From assembly GCF_014648055.1 (NCBI RefSeq), contig NZ_BMQJ01000001.1, positions 1-64,000 of the forward strand: a stretch of 64,000 nucleotides of DNA, given 5' to 3'. Shown piece after piece: positions 37,079 through 45,861 of this stretch (positions are counted from its first letter, which is position 1; every line of letters starts with the position of its first letter). Source of the DNA: Streptosporangium pseudovulgare (GTDB taxonomy: Bacteria; Actinomycetota; Actinomycetes; Streptosporangiales; Streptosporangiaceae). The notes under the pieces were generated by a model, which worked only from the letters and a program-made list of their open reading frames with translations, was not told the DNA's origin and did no database searches. The position numbers were made by a program, and so were the translations under genes.

Positions 37079-39796
37079 TCAGTGGCCGGCGTCCTCCCAG
37101 GTGCGCCCGACGCCCACGGAGACCTCCAGCGGGACCCGCAGGGAGTAGGCGGCGTTCATCCGGCCGACGACCAGGTCGCGCAGCGTGTCGAGCTCTCCGG
37201 GCGCCACCTCGAACACGAGCTCGTCGTGGACCTGGAGCAGCATCCGCGACCGCAGCCCCGCCTCCTTGACCGCGCGGTGGACGCCCAGCATGGCGACCTT
37301 GATGATGTCGGCCGCCGACCCCTGGATCGGGGCGTTCAGCGCCATCCGCTCGGCCATCTCGCGGCGCTGGCGGTTGTCGCTGTTGAGGTCGGGGAGGTAG
37401 CGGCGGCGGCCCAGGATGGTCTCGGTGTAGCCGTCCTGCCGGGCCTGCGCGACGATCGCGTTGAGGAAGTCGCGGACGCCGCCGAACTCCTCGAAGTACT
37501 CCTCCTTCAGGCCCCTGGCCTCGGCCACCGGGATGTTCAGCTGCGCCGACAGCCCGTAGTCGGACAGGCCGTAGGCCAGGCCGTAGTTCATCGCCTTGAT
37601 CTTGGCGCGCATCTCCCCGGTGACCTCGCCGGGGGCGATGTCGAACACCCGCGCGGCGGTGGCCTTGTGGAAGTCGTGGCCCGACTCGAAGGCCGCGATC
37701 AGCGACTCGTCGCCGGACAGGTGCGCCATGATCCGCAGCTCGATCTGGCTGTAGTCGGCCGTCAGCAGCGTCTCGTAGCCGGAGCCGACCACGAAGCCCT
37801 GCCGGATCCGGCGGCCCTCCACGGTGCGGATCGGGATGTTCTGCAGGTTGGGCTTCTCGGAGCTGAGCCGCCCGGTGGCCGCGACGATCTGGTTGAAGGT
37901 GGTGTGGATCCGCCCGTCGTCGGCGACCTCCTTGATCAGGCCCTCGACGGTGACCTTGAGCTTGGCCTGGTCGCGGTGACGGAGCATGATCGTCGGCAGC
38001 TCGTGGTCGGTCTGGGTGGCCAGCCAGGCCAGCGCGTCGGCGTCGGTGGTGTAGCCCGTCTTGGTCTTCTTGGTCTTGGGCAGCCCGAGCCTGACGAACA
38101 GGATCTCCTGCAGCTGCTTGGGCGAGCCGAGGTTGAACTGCTCGCCGACGCAGGCGTGCGCCGCCTCCACGGCCTGCTTGACCGCGGCGCCGAACTCGGC
38201 CTCCAGCCGGCCGAGGTGGTCGCCGTCGGCGGCGATCCCGGCCCGCTCCATCTCGGCCAGCACGCCCACCAGCGGCAGCTCCACGTCGCGCAGCAGGCCG
38301 GCGCCGCCGCGCGTCCCCAGGAACGCCTCCAGCGCGTCGGCCAGCTCGGCGACGGCCAGCGCCCGCAGGCCCAGGTCGCGGGCGGCCTCCTCCTCAAGGT
38401 CGTCGAACAGGCTCGCCTGGCCGCCGTCGTCGGCCTGACCGCGCAGCTCCCGCTGGAGGTAGGAGCGCGCCAGGTCCTCCAGCGGGAAGGCGCGCTGCCC
38501 CGGCATGGCGAGGTAGGCGGCCAGCGCCGTGTCGCACGTCAGGCCGCGCAGCTCCATCCCCTGCGCCCACAGCGCCAGCATGGGGCCCTTGGCGTCGTGG
38601 ACGGCCTTGGCCGCCGACTCGTCGGCCAGCCACGCCCGCAGCGCCGCCTCGTCGGACTCGGTGAGCGCCACGGGGTCGACGAAGGCCGCGCGGCGCGGCG
38701 CGCCGTCGCCCGGCGCGGCGATCGCGATGCCGTCCAGGCGGCCGGTGCCCTTGGCGTAGGAGCCGGTGAAGGCCAGGCCCGCGCGGTGACCCGGGCCGGT
38801 GGGCAGCCCCGCGAGCCAGGCGGCGACCTCACCGGGGCCGAGCCGCACGACGTCGACCTCGAACGCCTCACCGCCCTCGCCCGTGGTCTCGGCCGTGCCG
38901 AGCGTCTTGAACAGCCGGTCGCGGATCTCGCCGCGGAACTCCAGCGTGTCGAGGATCTTGTCGATCTCCCCGCGGTCCCACCGGCCGATCGTCAGCGCCG
39001 CGACGTCCTGCTCCAGCGGCGCGTCGCGCAGCAGGTGGGTGAGGCGGCGGTTGAGCAGCACCTGGTCGAGGTGGGCCCGCAGCTTGTCGCCGACCTTGCC
39101 GGTGACCTCGTCGACCCGGTTCACCAGCTCCTCCAGCGAGCCGAACTCGCGGATCCACTTGGCGGCGGTCTTCTCCCCCACGCCCGGGATGTTGGGGAGG
39201 TTGTCGCTGCTGTCGCCGCGGATCGCGGCGAAGTCGGGGTACTGCACCGGGGTGAGGCCGTACTTCTCCTCGACGGCCTCGGGCGTGAACCTCGTCATGT
39301 TGCTGATCCCCACCCGGGTCATCAGCACCGTGATCCGGTCGTCGACGAGCTGCAGCGCGTCGCGGTCGCCGGTGACGACCAGCACGCTCATCCCCTGGTC
39401 GGCGGCGCGGGTGGCGAGCGTGGCGATCAGGTCGTCGGCCTCGTATCCCGGCAGCGACAGGTGCGGGACGCGCAGCGCGTCGAGCATCTCGTGGATGAGG
39501 CTCATCTGGCTGCGGAAGCTGTCGGGGCTCGCGCTGCGGTTGGCCTTGTAGGGGGTGTACTCCTCGTGCCGGAACGTCGGCTCCGACCGGTCGAAGCAGA
39601 CCGCCACGTGCGTGGGCTGCTCGTCGCGGAGCACGTTGACCAGCATCGACGTGAAACCGTAGACCGCGTTGGTCGTCTGCCCGGTCGTCGTGGAGAAGTT
39701 CTCCTCCGGCAGGGCGTAGAACGCCCGGTAGGCCAGGGAGTGACCGTCCAGCAGCAGCAGACACGGACGAGAGGGGGTCGCTTCGTTCTTCGGCAC
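37079..39796 (-). CDS. polA: DNA polymerase I
   Basis: Pol I fills gaps and removes RNA primers. The 5'-3' exonuclease domain (about 1-300) is intact, with LLLLDGHSLAYRAFYALP and DRDALQLVDD. The middle 3'-5' exonuclease-like domain lacks the DxE proofreading motif, as in other actinobacteria. The polymerase domain has motif A (TADYSQIELRIMAHLSGD), the O-helix (RREMAERMALNAPIQGSAAD) and motif C (LLQVHDELVFEV). At 905 residues it is full length. The GTG start has no Shine-Dalgarno sequence, but TAGGCT at 39803-39808 stands 6 bases upstream, so the mRNA is probably leaderless. Confidence 0.95.
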   Translation of the reverse strand: MPKNEATPSRPCLLLLDGHSLAYRAFYALPEENFSTTTGQTTNAVYGFTSMLVNVLRDEQPTHVAVCFDRSEPTFRHEEYTPYKANRSASPDSFRSQMSLIHEMLDALRVPHLSLPGYEADDLIATLATRAADQGMSVLVVTGDRDALQLVDDRITVLMTRVGISNMTRFTPEAVEEKYGLTPVQYPDFAAIRGDSSDNLPNIPGVGEKTAAKWIREFGSLEELVNRVDEVTGKVGDKLRAHLDQVLLNRRLTHLLRDAPLEQDVAALTIGRWDRGEIDKILDTLEFRGEIRDRLFKTLGTAETTGEGGEAFEVDVVRLGPGEVAAWLAGLPTGPGHRAGLAFTGSYAKGTGRLDGIAIAAPGDGAPRRAAFVDPVALTESDEAALRAWLADESAAKAVHDAKGPMLALWAQGMELRGLTCDTALAAYLAMPGQRAFPLEDLARSYLQRELRGQADDGGQASLFDDLEEEAARDLGLRALAVAELADALEAFLGTRGGAGLLRDVELPLVGVLAEMERAGIAADGDHLGRLEAEFGAAVKQAVEAAHACVGEQFNLGSPKQLQEILFVRLGLPKTKKTKTGYTTDADALAWLATQTDHELPTIMLRHRDQAKLKVTVEGLIKEVADDGRIHTTFNQIVAATGRLSSEKPNLQNIPIRTVEGRRIRQGFVVGSGYETLLTADYSQIELRIMAHLSGDESLIAAFESGHDFHKATAARVFDIAPGEVTGEMRAKIKAMNYGLAYGLSDYGLSAQLNIPVAEARGLKEEYFEEFGGVRDFLNAIVAQARQDGYTETILGRRRYLPDLNSDNRQRREMAERMALNAPIQGSAADIIKVAMLGVHRAVKEAGLRSRMLLQVHDELVFEVAPGELDTLRDLVVGRMNAAYSLRVPLEVSVGVGRTWEDAGH

Positions 39797-39802
39797 ACCA
39801 AA

Positions 39803-39808
39803 AGCCTA
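39803..39808 (-). promoter_or_regulatory. Probable -10 element for leaderless polA
   Basis: TAGGCT on the minus strand lies 6 bases before the polA GTG. The expected -35 position is not well conserved. Confidence 0.45.
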
Positions 39809-39858
39809 GTCTCCTGGTGCGACAGAAAACCTGAGCCGGCACGACAGGAGGCATCCCC

Positions 39859-40287
39859 TTGACCATGACGGACCCCGACGAGGTCGCCCGCCGGCTGCAG
39901 GAGCGGCTCGGCGCCTCCCACGCCAACACCCTGGTCGACCGGATGGGCATCGAGATCGTCGAGGCCGGCCCGGACCGGGTGGTCGGCCGGATGCCGGTCG
40001 AGGGCAACGTCCAGCCGTACGGCCTGCTGCACGGCGGCGCCTCCTGCGTGCTGGCCGAGACCCTCGGCTCGACCGGGGCGGCGCTGTTCGCCGGGCCCGG
40101 CCGGATCGCGGTGGGCGTCGAGATCAACGCCTCCCACCACCGCTCGGCCACCTCCGGCCACGTCACCGGCGTCGCCACCCGGACCCACGGCGGCCGGACG
40201 CTCGCCACCTACGACATCCGGATCACCGACGAGCAGGACCGCCTGGTGTGCACCTCGCGCCTGACCTGCGTGCTGCGCGACCGCTGA
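39859..40287 (+). CDS. Hotdog-fold acyl-CoA thioesterase (PaaI/MenI type)
   Basis: The 142-residue product belongs to the PaaI-like hotdog thioesterases that hydrolyse aryl- or acyl-CoA. The family signature QPYGLLHGGASCVLAETLGS is present, with the HGG turn and the catalytic-type Glu. Candidates for its role are 1,4-dihydroxynaphthoyl-CoA hydrolysis in menaquinone synthesis or phenylacetate turnover; neither pathway is nearby. The TTG at 39859 is preferred because AGGAGG lies 7 bases upstream; the ATG two codons later is 13 bases away. It is divergent from polA across 62 bp. Confidence 0.85.
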   Translation: MTMTDPDEVARRLQERLGASHANTLVDRMGIEIVEAGPDRVVGRMPVEGNVQPYGLLHGGASCVLAETLGSTGAALFAGPGRIAVGVEINASHHRSATSGHVTGVATRTHGGRTLATYDIRITDEQDRLVCTSRLTCVLRDR

Positions 40288-40301
40288 CCCCGTACGGGCC
40301 C

Positions 40302-40346
<45 letters not shown>

Positions 40347-40617
40347 GCGGTCCTCCCGGGCCGCGCGGGACCGGCGGGCCCCCGGCCGCGCGCCCGCCCC
40401 GCGTAGGACCGCCCCGCGTGGGACCGCCTCACGCGGGACCGCCGATCCTTTACGTTGCGAGGCCGGATCCGGGCCGCACATCTTTGCACTATCGGCACAT
40501 GGGTCGCTACGGTGGGTGACAGCGGTGCCCGCGGGGAGGCCGAGTAGAAAACGCGCAGGGTCGGGGAAGCTCTGCACGGCGCCAAAGGCCTCCCCCGGGC
40601 CCCGGGAACGGCCTCAC

Positions 40618-40640
40618 GGCCCGCACCGGGGTGCGGGGCC
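40618..40640 (-). terminator. Hairpin downstream of the polar amino-acid ABC operon
   Basis: GGCCCGCACC at 40618-40627 pairs with GGTGCGGGGCC at 40630-40640, with one bulged G and a 2-base gap. It lies 21 bp beyond the stop of the ATPase gene. Confidence 0.55.
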
Positions 40641-40661
40641 GCGAGGGCCGCTCGGGACGCC

Positions 40662-41423
40662 TCAGACGTCGGTGTGGGTCGGGTCCAGCACCCGGCGCAG
40701 GAACGCCTTGGTGCGCTCCTGCTGCGGGTCGCCGATCACCTGGGCGGCCTGGCCGTCCTCGACGATCACCCCGCCGTCCATGAAGACCACCCGGTCGGCG
40801 ACGTCGCGGGCGAACGCCATCTCGTGGGTGACCACGAGCATGGTCATCCCCTCCTCGGCCAGCTTGCGCATGACCGCCAGCACGTCGCCGACCAGCTCGG
40901 GGTCCAGCGCCGAGGTGGGCTCGTCGAAGAGCATCAGCGCCGGGTTCATGGCCAGCGCCCGGGCGATGGCCACCCGCTGCTGCTGGCCGCCGGACAGCTG
41001 CGCCGGGTAGGCGTCGCACTTCTCGGCGATGCCGACCTTCTCCAGGTTCTCCCGGGCGACCCGTTCGGCCTCGGCCTTCCCGCGCTTCAGCACCCGCCGC
41101 TGGGCGATCATCACGTTCTCCAGCACGGTCATGTGCGGGAACAGGTTGAACTGCTGGAAGACCATGCCGACCCGGCGGCGGGCCGCGTCGAGGTCGACGT
41201 CGGGGTCGGTCAGCTCGACGCCCTCCAGGACCACCCGGCCGGAGGTGGGCTGCTCCAGGAGGTTCACGCACCGCAGCAGCGTCGACTTGCCCGACCCCGA
41301 GGGGCCGATGACGCAGACGACCTGGCCGGGCTCGACGGAGAAGTCGATGCCCTTGAGGACCTCCAGCTCACCGAACGACTTGTGCAGGTCGCGGATCTCG
41401 ACCGCGTGCTCCACCCCGCTCAC
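40662..41423 (-). CDS. Polar amino-acid ABC transporter ATP-binding protein
   Basis: This is the ATPase of a glutamate/glutamine-type importer. The 253-residue product has Walker [11 protein letters not shown]-loop in [16 protein letters not shown], the signature LSGGQQQR, Walker [16 protein letters not shown] and the switch His in VVTHEM. The GTG start overlaps the permease stop by 4 bp (GTGA). The frame stays open upstream through the permease gene but that is shadow. It is third in an operon of binding protein, permease and ATPase. Only one permease gene is present, so the permease probably forms a homodimer. Confidence 0.94.
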   Translation of the reverse strand: MSGVEHAVEIRDLHKSFGELEVLKGIDFSVEPGQVVCVIGPSGSGKSTLLRCVNLLEQPTSGRVVLEGVELTDPDVDLDAARRRVGMVFQQFNLFPHMTVLENVMIAQRRVLKRGKAEAERVARENLEKVGIAEKCDAYPAQLSGGQQQRVAIARALAMNPALMLFDEPTSALDPELVGDVLAVMRKLAEEGMTMLVVTHEMAFARDVADRVVFMDGGVIVEDGQAAQVIGDPQQERTKAFLRRVLDPTHTDV

Positions 41424-42271
41424 CGTCCCTTCACCTGACGACGCTCCAGCCGGGAGGCGAGGTAGCCCAGCGGAATGGTGACCAGGAGATACGTGATGCC
41501 GACCACCAGGATGGGGGTGGCGTTGGCGTAGGTGGACGCCATGTCGTTGCCGAACTTCGTCAGCTCGACGTACTCGCCGGACACGCCGAGGAACAGCACC
41601 AGCGAGGAGTCCTTGAGCAGCGCCACGAACTGGTTGGTCGTCGGCGGGATCACGATCCGCACCGCCTGCGGGATGACGATGCTGACCATGGCCCTGGCGT
41701 GTGACATGCCCAGCGAGCGGGCCGCCTCCATCTGCCCCCTGGGTACGGCCTGCAGGCCCGCGCGGAGCGTCTCGGCCATGTAGGCCGCGCCGACGACCGT
41801 CAGGCCCAGGATGCCCTGGCCGTAGGTGCCGCCCGGGACCTCGAAGCCCGGCAGCGCCAGCGGCAGGAACAGGATGAACAGGAAGATCAGCACCGCGGGC
41901 AGCCCGCGGAAGATCTCGATGTAGGCGACGGCGATCCACCGGTAGGGGCGCACCGACGACATCCGCATCAGGGCGAACAGCAGGCCCAGCAGGAAGGCGA
42001 AGACGAAGCCGCCCACCGAGTAGATGATCGTGTTCTTCAGCGCGACCGTGAACAGGTCCGGGAACATCTCCCGGGCGACCTCGCCCTTGGCGAAGTTCTG
42101 GCCGAGCGGGCCCCACTCGACGCGCAGCGCGAGGAAGACCACCACGGCGACCAGCACGACGTACTGGACGGCCCGGCTGATCCGTTGCTTCTTGCGGGGG
42201 CTGAGGCCCGCCCGGCCGGAGGGGGTTCCGGCCGGACGGGACGGCTCAGCCGTCTTGAGATGGTCGGTCAT
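41420..42271 (-). CDS. Polar amino-acid ABC transporter permease
   Basis: The 283-residue protein is a HisM/GlnP-type permease. A basic N-terminal region precedes five to six helices. The start of the family domain ([20 protein letters not shown]) and the EAA loop ([20 protein letters not shown]) that docks on the ATPase are clear. It lies 3 bp after the binding-protein stop and overlaps the ATPase gene, so all three are cotranslated. The substrate follows from the binding protein: a polar amino acid, probably glutamate or glutamine. Confidence 0.92.
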   Translation of the reverse strand: MTDHLKTAEPSRPAGTPSGRAGLSPRKKQRISRAVQYVVLVAVVVFLALRVEWGPLGQNFAKGEVAREMFPDLFTVALKNTIIYSVGGFVFAFLLGLLFALMRMSSVRPYRWIAVAYIEIFRGLPAVLIFLFILFLPLALPGFEVPGGTYGQGILGLTVVGAAYMAETLRAGLQAVPRGQMEAARSLGMSHARAMVSIVIPQAVRIVIPPTTNQFVALLKDSSLVLFLGVSGEYVELTKFGNDMASTYANATPILVVGITYLLVTIPLGYLASRLERRQVKGR

Positions 42272-42274
42272 CGA

Positions 42275-43141
42275 TCAGCCGAGCTCTCCGGGCTTCTTGC
42301 CGAACCACTTCATGAAGATCTCGTCGTAGGTGCCGTCCGACTTGGCGGTGGCGATCGACTCGTTGATGGTCTTCAGCAGGACGGGGTCGGCGCCCTTCTT
42401 CAGGCCGACGCCGTACTGCTCGCCGGTGTCCAGACTGGCGACCATCTCGAACTTGTCGGCGATCTCCGGCTTCTTCAGCCAGGTCAGCACGACCGGCAGG
42501 TCCTGGACGATCACGTCGACCTGGCCCGACTGCAGGCCCAGCAGCTCCTTGGGCGAGTCGGCGAACTCCTTGGGGTTGAGACCCTGCTTCTTGACGTAGT
42601 CGAGGCCCGTGGTGGAGGCCTGCGCGCCGAGCCGCAGGTTCTTGCTCTTGATGTCCTCAAGGGAGGCGACACCGCTGCCCTTCTTCGCCAGCAGCGCCTG
42701 GGTGGCGTCGAAGTAGGGGTCGGAGAAGTCGATGTTGGCCTTGCGCTCCGGCGTGATCGTCATGCCGGCCGCGGCCGCGTCGCACTTGCCGGTCGCCATC
42801 GCCGCGCCGCTCTTGATGACGGCGAAGTCGATGTCCACGATCTCCTGCGTCAGACCGAGCTTCTTGGCCGCCAGGTCCATGATGTCGACGTCGAAGCCGA
42901 CGGTCTTGTCGCCCTGCTTGAACTGGAAGGGCTCATAGGGGAGGTTGGTGCAGACGGTCAGCTTGCCGGGGTTGACCACCTTGACGCCACTGCCCGCGGC
43001 GGACGCGTTCGACGAGGCGCCCCCGCTCGACGCGGTGGTGTCGCCACCGTCACCGCCACAGGCCGACAGGCCGAGCGCGCCGGCGACGACCATGGCGCCC
43101 ACCGCCAGCGTCCGACGGCGGAGAACAGAACTCAGGCCCAC
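42275..43141 (-). CDS. Polar amino-acid ABC transporter substrate-binding lipoprotein
   Basis: The 288-residue protein is a family 3 solute-binding protein. The signal peptide is lipoprotein type, with the hydrophobic core LAVGAMVVAGALGLSACGG and a lipobox LSAC. A Gly/Ser linker and the bilobed domain follow (GKLTVCTNLPYEPFQF, KTVGFDVDIMDLAAKKLGL, MTITPERKANIDFSDPYF). The start is a GTG with AAGGAGG 5 bases upstream; the frame is open for another 37 codons but these are not signal-like. Two adjacent inverted repeats lie 50-85 bases upstream in its leader, which suggests regulated expression. Confidence 0.93.
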   Translation of the reverse strand: MGLSSVLRRRTLAVGAMVVAGALGLSACGGDGGDTTASSGGASSNASAAGSGVKVVNPGKLTVCTNLPYEPFQFKQGDKTVGFDVDIMDLAAKKLGLTQEIVDIDFAVIKSGAAMATGKCDAAAAGMTITPERKANIDFSDPYFDATQALLAKKGSGVASLEDIKSKNLRLGAQASTTGLDYVKKQGLNPKEFADSPKELLGLQSGQVDVIVQDLPVVLTWLKKPEIADKFEMVASLDTGEQYGVGLKKGADPVLLKTINESIATAKSDGTYDEIFMKWFGKKPGELG

Positions 43142-43190
43142 AACGGCCTCCTTACGGATCGGTGTCGCATCCGGAAACAGATACCTCAGT

Positions 43191-43224
43191 GCTGGGAATG
43201 CTTTCCCAGCTGCATGGCCATGCA
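43191..43224 (-). promoter_or_regulatory. Adjacent inverted repeats in the importer leader
   Basis: GCTGGGAA (43191-43198) pairs with TTCCCAGC (43203-43210) across a 4-base loop. It is directly followed by the perfect 14-bp palindrome TGCATGGCCATGCA (43211-43224). They could be an operator pair or an mRNA leader structure for the binding-protein gene. Confidence 0.5.
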
Positions 43225-43516
43225 GATCACCGATACGACACAATTCGGACAACAGTCACGTTCGGAGCCGCCCGGTCGCCGCCCTGTACCGGCATCGATC
43301 CCGGCGCCTCCTTCATCCGACGGCCAACGCCCGGTTTCGCGCCGGCCTGTGAGAACGCGACCGGTCAGGCCGCGTCCCAGAACAATGTAAACGAACTATA
43401 TTCGCACTTCAGAGCGGTGTGTTCCCGTTCACACGCTCCCCACCGGACGCCCCGGGGCCCGGACGCCGGCCGGGACCGGCGGCCCCGACGCGGTTCGCGC
43501 GCCCGCGCCGGACTCA

Positions 43517-43545
43517 TTGATCTCCGCGACCGCCTCGGTTACGTT
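43517..43545 (+). promoter_or_regulatory. Promoter of the lipoprotein gene, leaderless geometry
   Basis: TTGATC at 43517-43522 and TACGTT at 43540-43545 are separated by 17 bases. The GTG start at 43553 follows the -10 by 7 bases, so transcription should begin at or next to the start codon. There is no Shine-Dalgarno sequence. Confidence 0.7.
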
Positions 43546-43552
43546 GCCCGAT

Positions 43553-44122
43553 GTGCGCAACCCCCCTACCGCGTTCGCCGGTGCCGCGCTGACCGTGCTC
43601 CTGCTCTCCGGTTGCTCGGCGGCGGACCCGCCGGCCCCGGCGGCGACCGCCGCCCGCGGCGCCTCCCCCGCGCCCGCCTACGACCTGCCGCCCCGCCACG
43701 TACGGCCCGGCGAACGGGCCGTGCACGCCGCCCCGGTCACCGACGGCGACACCCGCTTCCAGGTCATCGGCCTGCAGACCGGCCTCGACGGTTTCGTCGG
43801 CAGCCACGGCGAGTGGCAGGCCAAGGGCCAGTACGTGGTCGTGCGGATCGTCGCCGAGAACCCCGGCCGCACCAACTCCCGGTTCGACGCCAAACGCCAG
43901 CGGCTCCTCACCGCGGACGGCGCCGTCCATTCCGTCAACGCCTTCGCCCAGGCCATCAAGCGCCAGCCCGACACCCTGCCCCTCGGCGCCGAGGTCAGGA
44001 TCGAGATGGACCTGTGGTTCGACATCCCCAAGGACGCCCGGGTCACCGGCATCCGCCTGTTCGGCGACCCGCCGCTCGGCGTCGGCGGCACCACCAAGGG
44101 CGCCGAGGTGCCGCTCCGCTGA
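43553..44122 (+). CDS. Secreted lipoprotein with DUF4352-like domain
   Basis: The 189-residue product has a lipoprotein signal peptide (hydrophobic core AGAALTVLLLSGC, lipid-carrying Cys21). A Pro/Ala-rich spacer comes next, then one immunoglobulin-like domain of the DUF4352 type (FQVIGLQTGLDG, YVVVRIVAENPGR, RIEMDLWFDIPKDARVTGI). Such proteins are surface lipoproteins of unknown role. The GTG at 43553 is preferred to an upstream TTG at 43517 because that TTG is the promoter's -35 and the GTG has ideal leaderless spacing. It converges on livF. Confidence 0.82.
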   Translation: MRNPPTAFAGAALTVLLLSGCSAADPPAPAATAARGASPAPAYDLPPRHVRPGERAVHAAPVTDGDTRFQVIGLQTGLDGFVGSHGEWQAKGQYVVVRIVAENPGRTNSRFDAKRQRLLTADGAVHSVNAFAQAIKRQPDTLPLGAEVRIEMDLWFDIPKDARVTGIRLFGDPPLGVGGTTKGAEVPLR

Positions 44123-44156
44123 CCCCCGGGGACTCCGGGGGCCGGCGAAGGGCGGG

Positions 44157-44204
44157 GAGCCGCGGGCGGCCCGCGCCGGCCGTACGGCCCGGGCCGCGGG
44201 GCTC
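44157..44204. terminator. GC-rich hairpin between the lipoprotein and livF
   Basis: A GAGCCGCGGGC arm faces a CCGCGGGGCTC arm, with a GGCCGTACGGCC palindrome in the loop. The pairing is imperfect but extensive. It lies between convergent genes and may serve both. Confidence 0.45.
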
Positions 44205-44243
44205 ACCCCCGCGGCGGCGGACCGGACCGGCCGGCGCGGGACG

Positions 44244-45047
44244 TCACGCCTCCGGCGCGTCGCTCCGCTCCCCGGACACGGCCGGCTCCTCGGACACGGC
44301 CGGTTCCCGGGACACGGCCGGCTCCTCCGGCGCGTCGTGCCCCAGGCCGCCGCCGAGATAGGCGGCCTGCACGTCCGGGTCGTTCAGCAGGTCGGCGGCG
44401 GGCGCGCTCTTGACCACCTTGCCGGTCTCCAGCACGTACGCCCGGTGCGCCAGCTTCAGCGCCTGCTGGGCGTTCTGCTCCACCAGCAGCACCGTGGTGC
44501 CCCGGCGGTTGATCTCCTCGATGATGGAGAAGATCTGCTGCACCATCAGCGGCGCCAGACCCATCGACGGCTCGTCCAGCAGCAGCACCTTCGGCTTTGC
44601 CATCAGCGCGCGGCCGATCGCGAGCATCTGCTGCTCACCGCCGGACATCGTGCCGGCCGCCTGGTTGCGGCGCTCGGCCAGCCGCGGGAACAGCTCGTAC
44701 GCCTCCGCCAGCTCGGCGGAGAAGTCACCCGAGCGGGTGTAGGCGCCCATCAGCAGGTTGTCGTGCACCGTCATGCCGGGGAAGACACCGCGGCCCTCGG
44801 GGGCCTGCCCCAGGCCCGCCACGACCCGCTTGTGGCCCGGCATCCTGGAGATGTCCTTGCCGTCGAAGACGATGCTGCCCGACGTCAGGCCCCGCAGGCC
44901 CGAGATCGTCTTCAGGGTCGTGGTCTTGCCCGCCCCGTTCGCCCCGATGAGCGTGACGATCTCACCCTCGTTCACCTCGACCGAGATGCCCTTGAGAGCC
45001 TCGATCTTGCCGTAGTGGACGTGGATGTCCTTGACCTCAAGAAGCAT
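44244..45047 (-). CDS. livF: Branched-chain amino-acid ABC transporter ATPase LivF
   Basis: LivF is one of the two ATPases of the leucine/isoleucine/valine importer. It shows Walker A GANGAGKTT, Q-loop in GLGQAPEGRGVFPGMTV, signature MSGGEQQMLAIGRAL, Walker B KVLLLDEPSMGLAP and the switch region VLLVEQN. The ATG giving MLLEVKD overlaps the livG stop by 11 bp; the frame is open for 18 more codons within livG. The C terminus carries an extra tail with three copies of a 6-residue repeat (EPAVSR, EPAVSE, EPAVSG) that the family normally lacks. Confidence 0.94.
   Translation of the reverse strand: MLLEVKDIHVHYGKIEALKGISVEVNEGEIVTLIGANGAGKTTTLKTISGLRGLTSGSIVFDGKDISRMPGHKRVVAGLGQAPEGRGVFPGMTVHDNLLMGAYTRSGDFSAELAEAYELFPRLAERRNQAAGTMSGGEQQMLAIGRALMAKPKVLLLDEPSMGLAPLMVQQIFSIIEEINRRGTTVLLVEQNAQQALKLAHRAYVLETGKVVKSAPAADLLNDPDVQAAYLGGGLGHDAPEEPAVSREPAVSEEPAVSGERSDAPEA
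44274..44327 (-). repeat. Three tandem 18-bp in-frame repeats at the end of livF
   Basis: The plus-strand motif GGACACGGCCGG recurs at 44274, 44292 and 44310, each copy coding for EPAVS and one variable residue. Confidence 0.85.
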
Positions 45048-45861
45048 CTGCGGGAGCCCCCAAATACGCCTCGACGACCCGGGGGTCGTTCCGCACCTCA
45101 TCCGGCAGCCCGTCGGCGATCTTCTGGCCGAAGTCCAGCACCGCGATGCGGTCGCTGATGCCCATGATGAGGCTCATGTCGTGCTCGATGATCAGAATCG
45201 TCCGGCCGGCGTCCCGGATGTCCCGGATCAGCTGCTGCAGCGCCACCTTCTCCGCCGGGTTCATGCCCGCGGCCGGCTCGTCCAGCAGCAGCAGCTTCGG
45301 GTCCGTCGCCAGCGCGCGGGCGATCTCCAGCCGCCGCTGGTCACCGTAGGGCAGGTTCTTGGCGTAGTCGTGCGCCCGATGGGAGACCCCGACGAAGTCG
45401 AGCAGCTCCATCGCCAGCGCCCGGCCCTGCCGCTCGGCCTGCCGGTGCCAGGGCAGGCCCAGCGCCACGCTGACCATGCCCGCGCGGTGGTGGACATCGG
45501 AGCCCACCATCACGTTCTCCAGCGCCGTCATGTTGTGGAACAGGCGGATGTTCTGGAACGTCCGGGCGACACCACGCTTCGTGATCTTGAAGCGCTTGAG
45601 ACCGCTGATCCTCTCGCCCCCGAACAGCACCTGGCCCTCCGTGGGCCGGTACACCCCGGTCACCACGTTGAAGACCGTCGTCTTGCCCGCGCCGTTCGGA
45701 CCGATCAGGGCGAAGATCTCCCCCTCACCGATCGTCAGGCCCACGTCCTTCAGCGCCGTGACACCGCCGAACCGCATCGTCAGCCCCTGCAGCTCCAGCA
45801 GCGCGCGACGGCCCTCCCGGCCCGCCTCCGCGTTCGCCCCCGTGCTCACCTCGGTGCTCAC
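45037..45861 (-). CDS. livG: Branched-chain amino-acid ABC transporter ATPase LivG
   Basis: The 274-residue ATPase begins with a short Ala/Glu-rich lead. Walker A (GPNGAGKTT), the LivG-specific region GVARTFQNIRLFHNMTALEN, signature YGDQRRLEIARAL, Walker B KLLLLDEPAAGMNP and the switch segment ILIIEHDMSL follow. It works with LivF on the cytoplasmic face of the LivHM channel. GAGGAGG lies about 10 bases before the GTG start, which overlaps the livM stop (GTGA). Confidence 0.95.
   Translation of the reverse strand: MSTEVSTGANAEAGREGRRALLELQGLTMRFGGVTALKDVGLTIGEGEIFALIGPNGAGKTTVFNVVTGVYRPTEGQVLFGGERISGLKRFKITKRGVARTFQNIRLFHNMTALENVMVGSDVHHRAGMVSVALGLPWHRQAERQGRALAMELLDFVGVSHRAHDYAKNLPYGDQRRLEIARALATDPKLLLLDEPAAGMNPAEKVALQQLIRDIRDAGRTILIIEHDMSLIMGISDRIAVLDFGQKIADGLPDEVRNDPRVVEAYLGAPADAS

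Larger units (their letters stand above)
43142..43552. other. Divergent promoter region between the importer and the lipoprotein
   Basis: No gene is supported. It contains the paired inverted repeats at 43191-43224 in the importer leader and the leaderless promoter of the lipoprotein at 43517-43545. The middle part is notably AT-richer (about 43200-43260 and 43380-43410) and should hold the importer promoter, which I could not place firmly. Confidence 0.5.
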
